Origin: Marsupella aquatica | Lineage: Eukaryota > Marchantiophyta | Assembly (NCBI GenBank): GCA_973895155.1 | Contig: OZ316899.1 | Location: forward strand, 1,364,001-1,428,000 | Direction of reading: 5' to 3' | Length of the DNA: 64,000 bases | Shown here: positions 10,700 to 21,193 of the stretch, piece after piece | Position numbering within the stretch: the stretch's first letter is position 1 | How the letters are laid out: each line of letters begins with the position of its first letter | Program-made: the position numbers and the translations under genes | The notes under the pieces: model-generated | Seen by the model: the letters and a program-made list of their open reading frames with translations, nothing else | The model's database searches: none | What the model was told of the DNA's origin: nothing

Positions 10700-13335
10700 A
10701 TGTCGCACACAATCCTTTCTAGTTTGGCCATACGATTCTGGATGCAGTTCCTATCTATCGGAGGGCACTTGGCCGACTCATTGAAACATGCCAATCCGCG
10801 CCGATACAAAATTGAACGCAAATATGAGAGAGCCATCTGCCTAGCAGGCCGCCACCACTATCTCCTTAACTTTAATTACCCATCCCAGAGCAAGCTTTAC
10901 CGACCCGAAGAGATATTAGGGTACTTCTTCAACAGAGGCAAATATATCGGCTTCTGGGAGGCACTGCTTTGGCTTCCGGACGAGGTCTTCAATATCCTGG
11001 GCACGATCAACTTACAGCGGCACCACTTTGACCACATCCCCGCTTGGGTCCGGGATATCATCAACAACGAGTCCAGCACTACCCAGTCTACACTTGCTTT
11101 AGAAAACCTCTACCGGCACCTACAGAATTTCATGGCAACCGTACCATTGACTACCGGTGCCAGCCCAGCCGTGCCCGTGCCCGCACTAGCACCAGCTTAG
11201 GCTCAAGCTCAGGCTCAAGCTCAGGCTCCGCCTCAGCCTAGCCAAACCCCGCCACTAGTCGCCCCGTCCATACTGGTGAGATCCGTCATCAATGCCGTAG
11301 ATCTCAGCAACAATAAAGAGGCTACGTTACCCCTGCTCAGGCGGCCCAGAGGAGCAAACACTCAGGGAGCCGGGACTACATCGCCCCCTCCCCAGGCTCG
11401 GACCCGAGTAGCGGCTCCAGCGGACAACATGGTGACCATAGCCGCCCCGGCCCCAATACTAGTGGCGGTGGCACTACCTATACCCGATCGAGAGGATGGG
11501 GAGGTGTCACCCTCCCCGAGCCAGTCTCGGGGAAAGAAGAGGAAGGAACCTACAGCAAGATCCGGGTTACCCATGGCCACGGTAGCCGCAGCCAAGGTGA
11601 CAATGCACCGCATGGGGGAGAACGTGCATAAGAACATCCTCCACCCCAAACATGCGGTGTACTTGAAGACTCAGGGGTTCAAGCACCTTGCCTCTCTCCC
11701 CTGGAACACCTACAGGTACTACGGGGAGGACATGACGGAGTTTGTCAAGAATTATGATGACGTCCGTCAGCATACTTGGCTGCAGGGGAGGAATATTTCC
11801 CTCACAAAAGAGCGGCTCAGGATGATCTTTGGGCTACCCAAGGGTGATCACCGGGTCGAATCACAGGCTCCCGGGGGCAAGGGAGCCAAGTACCAATCCT
11901 CGAGTTTTCCCTCCGAGGGGTCAGTGGACAACGGGTTCATGATGAGGACCTGCCTCATCCACGAAATAGCCGAGCGGTTGGAGTTCCAGAGGTACGCCCT
12001 CCACATGATGGAACCCCGGGGCAAGATCTTCGCTGCCCAGGCTATCCAGGTTGAGAACTATGGACCTAGGAAGTGGGCATCGTACTTCGCTAAGAAGTTC
12101 CATGAAGAGATGGAGCGGCAAAGGAAGGCGCTATACATTGGCGGGAAGGCGTATTTCGCAAGCCACATCAAGATCATTCTTGAGTGGTACGCCCGGTTTG
12201 ATCAACGAACCCTTCCCCGGGTCAACGTAACTAAGTTGGACCCAGCTAGGTGGGTCTTCCCGGCCCTGGACAAACGGCCCCAACCCGAGGCCCGAAGTTT
12301 GGCGGCCATGCAGGCCTCACCCACCCCACCTCCATAAGTAGCCATAGCCGTAGTTGTGGCCAAAGTGGTACCAGACAAGGCAGTAATCGCGACCTTAGAC
12401 GCAATCAACCAGGCCGGGCCGAGAGTAGAAGTCAAAGCGGTAGAAGACTTGGCTGAGCCCGAGGGTCCAGAAGACCCACCGGTGGCTATTCCGGAGGACA
12501 GGACGATGATGGAGGAAGACACTCCAGCCCCTTCCAACCCTACATCCCCAGGGCTGGATGTCACTACCCGGCCCCTGCGCGAGTTAACGTCTGCCGGTGC
12601 CCAAATCCGGACGGGCACAAACTGGACCACCCGGAACTCTTCATACCGGGTACATTTTTTAACAGGCTTTTGGGAGATTTCTCCCAACAGATTGTCCGGG
12701 ATACCGGGGAGTTCATGGCCCAAAAGGTAGCCTACTTCTTCAATCATGAGTTGGTTACCGCAGTAAAGGCAGGTTGGGCCCAGTCGAAGGCCTCTCAAAG
12801 GATAGAGCGGTACCGGGTTGAGTCCGTGTACCTAAAGGATGAAGTTGCAGCTCAAGAGGCTAAGCTTCTGCAACTACGACCCAAGGTTGCAGCCGCCGAT
12901 GAGTTGTTAGCAAATGCGCACGCCCTTACCGCCCTAGCTGAATAGGCCAAAGCTGGGAAGGAGGCTGAGATTTCACGGCTCCGAACCCAGGTTGACAATT
13001 TAAAGTACCAAACTGTCATCTGGCAGAAAGACCTGGAGGAGGCCGAAGAGCGGGCCTAGCGTGACACTGCGGAGATTGCCACCTTGCAGACCAAAGTGGC
13101 ATGGCTTCAAGCCAAAGCCAAGAAACAGACCCAGGTGGTGGACAAGCTGACGAGCAACACCCAGCAACTGGAAGAGGCATGCCAGGAGGCAGCTGAGGAG
13201 ACGGACGCGATGAAGCGAAAGAATGAATCTCTGCTAGACCAAGTCCAGCTCCTCAAGATGGACAACGACAGACTCCGTAGGCAGTGGGATGGCCGCTCCC
13301 ACTCGGACGGCTCTAGCAAGCGCACCAGGCATTAG
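10700..13335 (+). pseudogene. Gag-like/coiled-coil protein of element B (broken, better preserved)
   Basis: Tandem sister of the gene at 7207, starting with the same MSHTILSS. Segment 1 (10700-11200) ends at a TAG inside a run of CAG codons. Segment 2 (11276-12337, 353 codons) is the longest preserved part: Pro/Ala linker, a basic KKRK stretch, the LPWNTYRYYGEDMTEF block, LQGRNISL, IFGLPKGD, NGFMMRTC and a helical end (KWASYFAKKFHEEMERQRK). Further pieces (12356-12730 and 12670-12945) carry an acidic linker and GDFSQQIV, then coiled coil to 13335 (QAKAKKQTQVVDKLTSNTQQ). Length if unbroken would be roughly 870 residues. There is no RT or transposase signature. Copy B has no upstream promoter block of its own. 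Role unknown; a particle-forming or DNA-binding gag-like protein is the natural guess. Confidence 0.75.
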
Positions 13336-13552
13336 TAGAGGGTTAGGCTTAGAATAGAACTAGGAGTAGCTAAAACAGGCTGTTAGGACAAGCGCCGACC
13401 AGAAGATAGCGACGCTGACACATTAGCCAGCCTGTGTAGAATAGGTTAGACTAATAGGACAAGCCGTAACCAGCTTAGCAAGGATATAAGTTAGCGTAGA
13501 TTTGGGCACGAGGCCAGGCTGGTCCTCAGCCCTGAGTATTTAGCAACCCCCG

Positions 13553-13570
13553 GTAGAGGCAAGGGGGGGA
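13553..13570 (+). other. Purine tract, body 2
   Basis: TAGAGGCAAGGGGGGGA followed by TTTTAGAC, matching 10005-10022 and 39975-39990. Confidence 0.45.
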
Positions 13571-14022
13571 TTTTAGACTCAGAAGTTGGCCATTCACGGT
13601 ACGCGTGGGGAGTCCCAAACTCGATGAAGTACCGGAGTGCCAAGGGGAGGGTATACAACTAAGCTTGTTGGGCGAGTGCGGAGCCGGGCTCCATTGTAGT
13701 GTATGCTCCTCGGCCTTGGGCATTCGTTCACGAGGTGTCGGGTCAACCAATCGTAAGTGTATGATCATAAATGAATGAAATCCTTTCCCCTCAATTCCTT
13801 CGTGTAAATCAAGATTTATGTTTATGTGTAAATGCATGTATGAGTCTCGTGTGCAAGTATCAATGTCGGGCCGAACACGTTATGCCAAGCATGCACGGGG
13901 TGCAGGTTATGGATACGGGGTTGCAAGCCGGGGTTGAGCACTTGTACTAATGGATCCGGATCAAAGGCGGTAACACAAAGGCTTAGAAGTCCGTAAGCCG
14001 GGGTTGACTCCGTGTCGACTAA

Positions 14023-14044
14023 GGTACGTTCCGGTGGCGGAACA
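14023..14044 (+). other. Conserved 3' hairpin motif, copy 3
   Basis: GTTCCG-GTGG-CGGAAC with GGTAC in front, 172 bp before the element end at 14216. Identical to the copy at 10450. Confidence 0.7.
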
Positions 14045-14221
14045 CAACCTATACCTAGGAGGTGTTTGTACATAACAGTACACGCACTTAGCGCTAGTTT
14101 ACGTGAGTGAGTTAGGAGCATTCCGTGCATCCCTCCCTGCCCGAACTCTCATATTTACAAAGGATGTGCCTGTCTAAGCCAAAGCCCAGGTTAAGGCCTA
14201 GGCTGACGACGTGACAGCGGC

Positions 14222-14361
14222 GCGCAACAAAATAAGGCACCGCGGAGAGGCAAGGCGGCTGTGACTTAGGGCACAGAGGAAACAACAAATAGTGAATAGT
14301 GATTTTCCCGTCAATTGCGGCATGTTTGGCGCATGACTTGAGCAAAGAGAGTCTTGGTGGG
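14222..14361. other. Short non-coding flank between element A/B and the satellite
   Basis: No gene. It is the continuation of the sequence left of 6373 after removal of the inserted element. Confidence 0.4.
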
Positions 14362-14678
14362 GAGGCGCCCACAACCCACGGCCTGTGGCCTCTTGTAGTT
14401 TGGTTGCGTGGGTAGTCACCCACAGCCCACGGCCTATGGCCTCTCATAGTTTGGTTGTGTGGGTTGGCACCCACAGCCCACGGCCTGTGGCCTCTTGTAG
14501 TTTTGGTTGCGTGGGTAGTCACCCACAGCCCACGGCTTGTGGCCTCTCATAGTTTGGTTGTGTAATTTGGCACCCACAGTCCACGGCCTGTGGCCTCTTG
14601 TAGTTTGGTTGCGTGGGTAGTCACCCACAGCCCATGGCTTGTGGCCGATTCATCTTGGTTGTGTGGGTTGGCACCCAC
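14362..14678 (+). repeat. 51-bp satellite array, left part
   Basis: About six units with starts at 14367, 14418, 14469, 14521, 14572 and 14623, so the period is 51 bp. Each unit contains CCACAG-CCCACGGC-CTGTGG, a 6-bp inverted repeat, followed by a CTCTTGTAGTTTGGTTGCG-type arm. Two unit variants alternate (TTGCGTGGGTAGTC and TTGTGTGGGTTGGC). The array is interrupted exactly at 14678 by an element and resumes at 19391. Confidence 0.9.
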
Positions 14679-15591
14679 TGTGGTGCGTCCCATGGCTCCC
14701 CAAACCCAAGAAACCCCCCGCACAAGCCGATTCCCGCAGGTTTCATCCTCGACAAGGCCGTTTCCGCGGCTTAGCGGCATGGGACGCTGCTAATCTCCTC
14801 TACTACTACTATTAACATTTTACACACATATACTGGCCAGATCCTTCATCGGGTCATGAGATACTTAGCTGGCCTATTCTAGGCCCTCCCTTGTATTCCT
14901 CTCCTGGTCTTCCATTAGGTATGTTTGGATTCCGCCGCCGGAATGATCCCCAATTGGCTTGGTTAAGCCGCTAAGACCTCTCTCAGCTCAACACATCCAA
15001 CTCTCACTCCCTTGCTACTTCCCTTCATTGATGTGGGCACTCTTCACACAAGTTAATGCGACACACAAATAGCAAAATGACTCCTTTTGATTGAGTTATA
15101 CCATGCACTTGCCATACAAACAGTACATCTCATACACAAGCTCTACGAACTAAGCCGTGAGGCCAACTCTATTTAGTTCTTAGGCATGAGGAAACATGAA
15201 TATACACAAGGGTCACTGTATAACTAATCGAGAGCTTCTCTTACTACTTGATCCCAGCCCTACTGGTGCAACTAAAAACTTGCTAAAGAAGAGGCCCTGA
15301 ACTCCCCGCAGCCCAGGTACTTATCCTGGTTGTGGATCCACCTAATTCCCTTCAGCGTAAGCCTAATCTACTTATCTGTAATCTACCTAAAAGTAATCTA
15401 CCTATGTACAGCGAGGCAGGAGCACAAATGTCGCCCTTACTTGTGGATCCGCAATCCCACTAATCTAAGTGTCAGGGCCATCTCCTGGTCCTGATCCTTA
15501 GTCTAAACTTGGAGATCAGCGCCCGCCCTGCCCACTCACGCCTCCTACCTCCACGTCCGCCCTCCCTAAAAGGGACGGCTCCCTTACACCG
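14679..15591 (-). other. 3' non-coding tail of element C
   Basis: About 0.9 kb after the stop of the coiled-coil frame without a supported gene. It includes the conserved hairpin at 14929-14949, 250 bp from the end. Confidence 0.6.
14929..14949 (-). other. Conserved 3' hairpin motif, copy 4
   Basis: On the minus strand ATTCCG-GCGG-CGGAAT: same stem and loop lengths as in A/B, but with an A-T closing pair instead of G-C. The two changes are compensatory. Confidence 0.7.
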
Positions 15592-18500
15592 TCACGACCC
15601 TGGTGGCTGGGCCTCAATGGACGCCCCCAACGCTTCCTCCGTAGCCACTGCCGTTGGTCCGTCCTTTGACAAATTACCTACCCCGGACCTTAACTCTTCA
15701 TCGGCCTGACTGGGTCCACCTTTGGCTTCGGTCTCAGCATCAGCCACGGCCTCCCCGGCATGTTCTAGTGGAGGATCTGGTACCTTGGCTTCATTACTGG
15801 TTGTCCCGGCCTCGGCCTTGCCATCCCCACTTCCTAGGATTGGTGGATCCACCGCCTTGTCGATGCCGGAGGTTGGTGTCGGGTTTATCTTCTTGGTCAC
15901 AATGGCTTGAGAAGCCGTATAACTCCCAGACCCAGAAGATTTCCGCTTCTTCTTCTTCCCTATTTTGACAGCTGGTCCCTTCCCCTTGCTACCTACCTCC
16001 GGCACCGGGGCGTGTGTATCGGCTTGTCTTTCGGCCAGTGCCCCTCCTGGTAACGGAGTTCCCACAATTGGAGTTGGACCAGATGAAGCTAAGCACTTAA
16101 ATATTGCGGCCTGTTTCTTCAGCCGCTCCGTTTGGTTGTCGGCCCGCCGTTGTAAGTTCTCCATCTTCCTGGTGGTTTCCTCCAACTCCTCCTGGGCTTC
16201 CTCCAGGTCCTTCTGTCCCTCCTGCAGCTCCTTTCTGGCTTCTTCCAATTCCAATTTTAAGGTAGCCCTCTCCTCCTGGGTTGCTCTTAGCTCCTTGTCG
16301 AGCTCTGCTACGACCTCAGACTCCATCTTATTCATCTTGGCATAAGTCTGGTCGAGCTGGTCGTCCTTTTCATGCAGGTCGGCCTTGAAGCTGGCGGTCA
16401 AGGACGCAAGCTCCTGTTGCAGCGCAATAATCCCTTGATAGGATATCCCTAACTCGGCTTCCTTCTGCTCAAGGGCTCCGCGAATATCCTTGAGCTCTCC
16501 TTTCAACGCCCTCTCCCTTCTCTGAGTCTCCGCCATGGCCCGGTTGTTGGCGGTTATGTGGGCCTCCTCTGCGTCCCTCGGCTCCTGCTTCCACTTTTCC
16601 CTGTCCTTGACCGCGCTGGCCAACTCTCCTTGGGTCCGAGTCAGTTTATCCTTGATAATCTGATTGCCAGACTGAGTGGCATCCAATTGTCCTTGCATGA
16701 TGTTTAGCTCATGCCGCTTAATCCGCAGCTCATCTTGGGCTTTCTTGGCCGCCTGCAGGACTTCCACCTCTGCTTCCTTCTCCCTAAGCCGTCGGATGAC
16801 CTCATCCTTCTTGCTTCTCTCCAAAGCCATTGCTTCTTCTAATCGGTGCTTCTCCAACATCTCCCTCTGGAAAAAAGGTCCCTGCTCCAACTCCTCCCCA
16901 AAGATGCTGAGCGCCAGGTCCCCACACATCTCCCCGTACTCCATGGCTCTATCTTTAGCATAGGTGGAGTAAGTAGAAGTCATCGGCATCAACCACCTCG
17001 GCCTCTGTTCCCAAGCCGCCTTGCGGATTTCTTCTACGGTGGCAAGAGGGTTGCTTCTTTTCTTGGCAAGCCGCCTGATGTCCTCCGGCCAATCTCCTCC
17101 TGGTAAATCTTTCTCCCTAACCAAGGCTGCTTTCTCTTCCTCCCTAAGTCGCTCCTGAAATTCTTGTGCCGTCTGCTTAATGCCGTCAAAGCTCGGGGGA
17201 GCAACCTCTGGTGGGGGAGACTCGGGGCTACTCTGCTGGGTGGGGTCCCCTCGAACTACTCTTGGAAGCGTGGGGATAAATCGGCCACAAGTCCTTACTC
17301 CTGGAACATGATGATCCGACCCATAGCCGGAGTTATCATTGCTGTAGTCCTCCACTGCCTCCTCCACTGCTTGGACTCCCGGCTTCCCCCTCTGTTCCCC
17401 TGGTCCTGCCATGAAAATGGCCTCACAGATCACGGGCTCTTGTTCCTCCTCTGGGTTCCAGGCTGTCCTCTCCCTCTGCTCTCCGCGGGAAGGAGCCTTA
17501 GGCTGCTCTGCCTCCGATTCGGGGCTTGAGGCTCCCACATACATTCGCACTCCCGGCTTGTGTTCCGGCCTCCTTCTCTCCTTGGCTCCGGTAAAGGGGT
17601 TGTCCCTCCTGAGTCGGCTTAGGCCGGCCTCTGGGGCAGTGTCCTATACCGGTGCCGTTGCCGTTGTTGGTGCTGTTCTCTCCTTCTCCAGCATTTTCAG
17701 CAGATTCTGCATGCCTGATTGCTGCATCGGCAAGTCTTCTTTCCTTGGCCAAAACACCTGCTTGATCGTAGGACTGGCAGGCTGGTTGGGCTCTTCTGTT
17801 GCCGGCCTCTGCTCCGGAACCTCCTTCGGTGCCCTTGCCGATAGGGGAAGTACTGGGGCAAAGATTTGACTTCTGGCATACCAGCACAACAGCGGCATGT
17901 GATAGCCAAGCCGGGACACGCTTCCCACGCCGATCACCTGCTGTTCCTCCTTCAAGATCTTCTTCAGTTGGTTGAGGAGGTACCCGTTGTAATCCCGGCT
18001 TGGGTCTGGCCTTTCTGCCAAGTAGACCTGAGCCTTGCCGATCTCTGCCCTCGGCAAGTTACAATGCATGGTCACCCACAAGAAATCGATCATCTCTCCG
18101 ATGTGTGGGTTGGTGCAGGTGTTCCGGAAGAAGCCATTCTTCATTGATGGTCCTGGGAACGACCGGAACTCCTTGTCAGGTAAGGTCTTCCTGGTATCAA
18201 CCTTGGTCTTATTACCCATCGGCAAGCCAAACACCTCGGCAATCACCCAGGGAGTGAGATAGAAATCCTTCCCATACACCCTCGTGGAATTGGTCTCGGG
18301 TTCCCATGATCCCACAAATTCTAATAAGTCTGAGTCCGGCACCTCCGGCTTCAGCCATGGTAATCTTACGAAGGTTTCCAAGCCGGATCCGGCCATGAAG
18401 CCCTGGTACTTCTTGGTCTGCATGGCCGTAAAGCATGCATCCTCCTCCCATGCAAAATGTAATTGCACTTCCTCTGGCAGGGTCGCCACCCAGCCTTTCC

Positions 18501-18705
18501 AGGTGTCATCCCTTGTTGGAATGGCATTGATGGGATCGACCTCCTCCTCTTCGGCTTCTCCCTGCCTCCTGTTCTGCTGCTCTGCTGGTTTCCTTGGTGT
18601 CGCCGACCTCATCTTTTTGCCGGGGTGGCCTCTTCGTTGTTGTTTCCTTTCCTCTTCATCTCGGCTGCCGTGGATGTTTCTCCTAGCATAGTTGCCTTTG
18701 TCCAC
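15592..18705 (-). pseudogene. Gag-like/coiled-coil protein of element C, one amber stop
   Basis: A single minus-strand frame of about 1037 codons, interrupted only by TAG at 17644-17646; the frame continues in register to 15592. Residues 1-80 are basic and acidic. A domain follows with FVRLPW, LLEFVGSW, RVYGKDFYL, EVFGLPMGN and FFRNTC, then YNGYLLNQLKKIL. It matches the LPW...GLP...F..NTC layout of the A and B proteins, though sequence identity is low. After the stop comes a Pro/Glu linker, then a very long coiled coil (roughly 16100-16900: many EELEET, REKEAEVEVL type heptads), then a Lys-rich segment with KIGKKKKRKSS. The YGK...FGLP pattern recalls the plant 'putative transposon protein' domain (from memory). 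Function unknown; likely self-assembling. Confidence 0.75.
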
Positions 18706-18872
18706 CCTTCCGTGCTACCATTCAACTCCCAGTGCGCGTCGTTGCAGCGGTTGATGGCTTCTCAAATGCCGACGATTCTGTCTTTGCAAAATAGAAGGTC
18801 ATCGAGCTGATTGGCAGTAGGAGTCCACAAGAACTCGGCCTTGATGAGTTCTCCTCCTAAGAAGGCAAACTT

Positions 18873-19280
18873 CTACAGCTCCCACAGTCGAGCAAGCTCC
18901 TGCCGTTCTCGAGCTGCTCTCTCCGATTCTTCATCCTCGTAAGTCCCAATGTACTCAGTTGCCCGTTCGAACAGGCATCCCCAAAAATGTGCCACGTGAT
19001 TGACGTTGCTCATACCCTCCTTGACTCGATCGTTGGTATCTATTCCCACCCACAGTGCTTGCCTAAGCAGCTGATAGTATTTGGCCTCCCGTAGTCGTCT
19101 GCCCAGTTTTTGCTTGCAATTGAGCCACCATTCCTCGCGAGCGGTCCTTACCCCTCTCCTCCTCTGGTCTTCCCTCCCGTTGGTCACCCCTAGCCGCCGA
19201 CACTTAGCGTGCCCTAACCCTAATCGTGTTCTCTCCCCCGACGTCCTTACTTCCGGCCTCGGTCCGGGTTCCATAGTCAC
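18873..19280 (-). pseudogene. N-terminal segment of the element C protein
   Basis: A 135-codon frame about 110 bp downstream of the element head at 19390. It has a WWLNCKQKLGRRLREAKYYQLLRQALW helix and VNHVAHFWGCLFERA, which occupy the same relative place as the N-terminal segment of the A and B proteins (FWTQFLS...YKIERKYERA...HHFDHI). About 170 bp separate it from the main frame, so an intron or frameshift is needed to join them. Confidence 0.55.
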
Positions 19281-19390
19281 CCTTAATTGTTTATATTTTC
19301 CTTGTCTTGTTACTATACTAAGGTGTTTCCAGGGTACACTCCTGCTTTTACCATGTAAACCGGCCTAGTGATTCCTGGCTAGGCATCACA

Positions 19391-19613
19391 CCCACAGCCA
19401 CGGCCTGTGGCCTCTTGCGGTTTGGTTGCGTGGGTAGTCACCCCCAGCCCACGGCCTGTGGCCGATTCATCTTGGTGGTGTAGGTTGGCACCTACAGCCC
19501 ACGGCCTGTGGCCTCTTGCAGTTTGGTTGCGTGGGTAGTCACCCACAGCCCACGGCCTGTGGCCGATTCATCTTGTTTGTGTGGGTAGGTACCCACAGCC
19601 CACGGTCTGTGGC
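19391..19613 (+). repeat. 51-bp satellite array, right part
   Basis: About 4.5 further units of the same satellite (CCACGGCCTGTGGCC core). It is continuous with 14362-14678 once element C is removed, giving about 540 bp and ten to eleven units in total. It ends about 115 bp before a gag gene, so it may be part of that retrotransposon's leader. Confidence 0.85.
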
Positions 19614-19699
19614 CTAGGGTTCTGGAATCACGAAGTCTTCCAATAATGCAAAGCTACTTGGTGAACAACGGACCGGTTTCACTCGAAGTGGAGTGCAGT

Positions 19700-21193
19700 T
19701 TCGGCCAACAACATACGTAGTGTGATATGCAAACGATGCGTAATGCCACATTGTTTACACCTTTCATGACATGGAAAGGGTTATTTCAGCATTTGGAGGG
19801 TCCACCCATGGATGATTACCATGAGTTTCGGAAGACCCATTTGGCTGATATTGAGATATGGAGACAACATTGGTCACCAAACTATGTGTCCATCACTTAC
19901 GGCACAAGTGCAGTTCTCAACCTGTTGCCCCGGCTGTTGCTTCTTCTAGTAGCACTAGCCAGAGTGGCACTCCACCAGTATCCACTATTACTCCTACCGG
20001 TGAAATTGTGGGTGGGAGTGGAGTTGTGCCAACATTTAACCTTGTGGTGAAGTTCTTTGATGTGTTGAAGCAGAACTACCAGGGTGTGAGAACTGATAAG
20101 TTGAAGGGTCTTCAAGATTTTCAGCGCAAGACTGGAGAGCGTCTACGCGAAGCATACACTTGTATGCAAAGATTAATTACAGTCACCAAGGGAGTGACAG
20201 AGGCCCAAGCAGTTCAATTTTGGTATGCAATTTTAGATAGAGAGTTGCGGCGTAGAGTAAGAGACGCCACTCTGTTGAGGGATTCAGATCCCACATTGGC
20301 TATTGTTTTTGCACGAGCGCATTGAACTCAATATGGTGAATGAGAAGGTGGTGACTTCCGGATTTGTCAAGGAAGGCTCACCAAAGGTTGCATCTACACC
20401 CACACTGCAACCTACTGTAAGGAAGAGCCAGAGGGAGAAGCCTACAACACGGGAATCTACTAGTCAGAGACCTATGCCCTCCTATGCTGGATAGCAATCA
20501 GGATGTTGGACTTGTGGTGGGGATCATGCACAAAGATATTGCCCGGATAATAGAGGGTCCGGAGGGGCATCTATGCCCGATCAACGATTATGTGATCATT
20601 GTGTAGTTTCTGGTCACACCAAGGATAGGTGTTTTATACTCCATCCTGAACTACGACGGGGAGGATCGCGTACGTATGATCAGGGAAGAGGAGGTAGAGG
20701 TGGTGGTCGTGGCCGTGGTATGCCATATGCAGGGAGACATGGAGGTGATGCTCCTGCCACTATCATAGATCCAAAGGATGCAAAGATTGCTCAATTGGAG
20801 CAACAACTAGCTGCCATGGCCAGTTCTCAAGTTAGACCCACTTCTGGTGATGGAGCTTCTACATCTTATGGAGCTAACGGAGACTTGGCCACCATGGGAT
20901 TCATGTGTGGCACTGCCCATGTTGATGCATTGGCAGCTTTGACTCAAGGAGCAACCAAAGCCCTTGAGCCCCGAGGAGCAATGGTAGAGTTGGATCCTCA
21001 AAGGGGGGAATCTCGTCGTCAAACAAAGCTTCCCCAATCGTTTACATTGTTAGAGGCAGTTCAAACTACCTCTATGAACCCGGTTAAGACAAATCCAAGT
21101 GTGGATAAGTTGGTGGAATCGGATGATGTTGCAACAAGGATGGCAAGTACCTTGATGGGGGCGGCCACAAATATTGTGCCTGATGTCGGATGA
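19700..21193 (+). pseudogene. Ty3/gypsy gag of the methyltransferase/PHD family (copy 3)
   Basis: Structural protein gene of a gypsy element. Frame 1 (about 19727-19860) has GPPMDDYHEFRKTHLADIE. After a frameshift near 19860, a gag helical domain follows to about 20325 (FQRKTGERLREAYTCMQRL, FWYAILDRELRRRV). Another frameshift leads to 20303-20493 and a TAG. Two CCHC zinc knuckles come next: CWTCGGDHAQRYC (about 20510) and CDHCVVSGHTKDRC (about 20597). Then come a Gly/Arg-rich stretch, DAKIAQLEQQLAAMASSQ and a final region to 21193. The last 200 codons match 50816-51380 on the minus strand, which is the gag of the methyltransferase element. No pol follows, so the copy is 3'-truncated at about 21195. 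Confidence 0.85.

Larger units (their letters stand above)
6378..14216 (+). mobile_element. TGTG-family element A/B (7.8 kb) with tandem gag-like genes
   Basis: The element begins TGTGACGCCGCC at 6378 and ends GACGACGTGACA at 14216. It is flanked by a perfect 5-bp duplication GCGGC (6373-6377 and 14217-14221). Head and reversed tail match at about 9 of 12 positions, so the ends are short imperfect inverted repeats; I see no long terminal repeats. The inside has a head with duplicated promoter (6378-7150), body 1 (7150-10635) and body 2 (10640-14216). Body 2 lacks a head, and both bodies end in GACGACGTGACA. Each body encodes a gag-like/coiled-coil protein followed by a 3' non-coding tail with a purine tract and a conserved hairpin. 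No RT, RNase H, integrase or known transposase is visible, so the element is presumably non-autonomous or uses an unrecognised enzyme. Confidence 0.8.
14679..19390 (-). mobile_element. TGTG-family element C (4.7 kb)
   Basis: On the plus strand it runs from TGTGGTGCGTCCC (14679) to GGCATCACA (19390), with a 5-bp duplication CCCAC (14674-14678 and 19391-19395). Read with its gene (minus strand) the head is TGTGATGCC and the tail ends GCACCACA. Removing it with one TSD copy restores the 51-bp satellite phase, which confirms the boundaries. It carries one gag-like/coiled-coil gene and a 3' hairpin at 14929-14949. I found no LTR (head and tail sequences differ) and no RT or known transposase. Length and plan match one body of element A/B plus a head. 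Confidence 0.85.

Noticed and set aside
6378-14216. Two separate LTR retrotransposons or genes with LTRs
   Set aside because: The head (promoter) and tail sequences do not resemble each other, and only outer ends have a target duplication; no LTR pair exists.
14362-14678. CRISPR-like array
   Set aside because: Units are contiguous 51-bp tandem repeats without unique spacers, in a plant-type repeat region.
17644-17646. End of a separate 353-codon gene
   Set aside because: The stop is a single TAG; the same frame stays open on both sides and continues into the coiled-coil part, as in the A and B proteins.
15654-18810. Several plus-strand frames opposite the element C gene
   Set aside because: They are reverse-strand shadows of the long minus-strand coiled-coil frame, which has biased composition.
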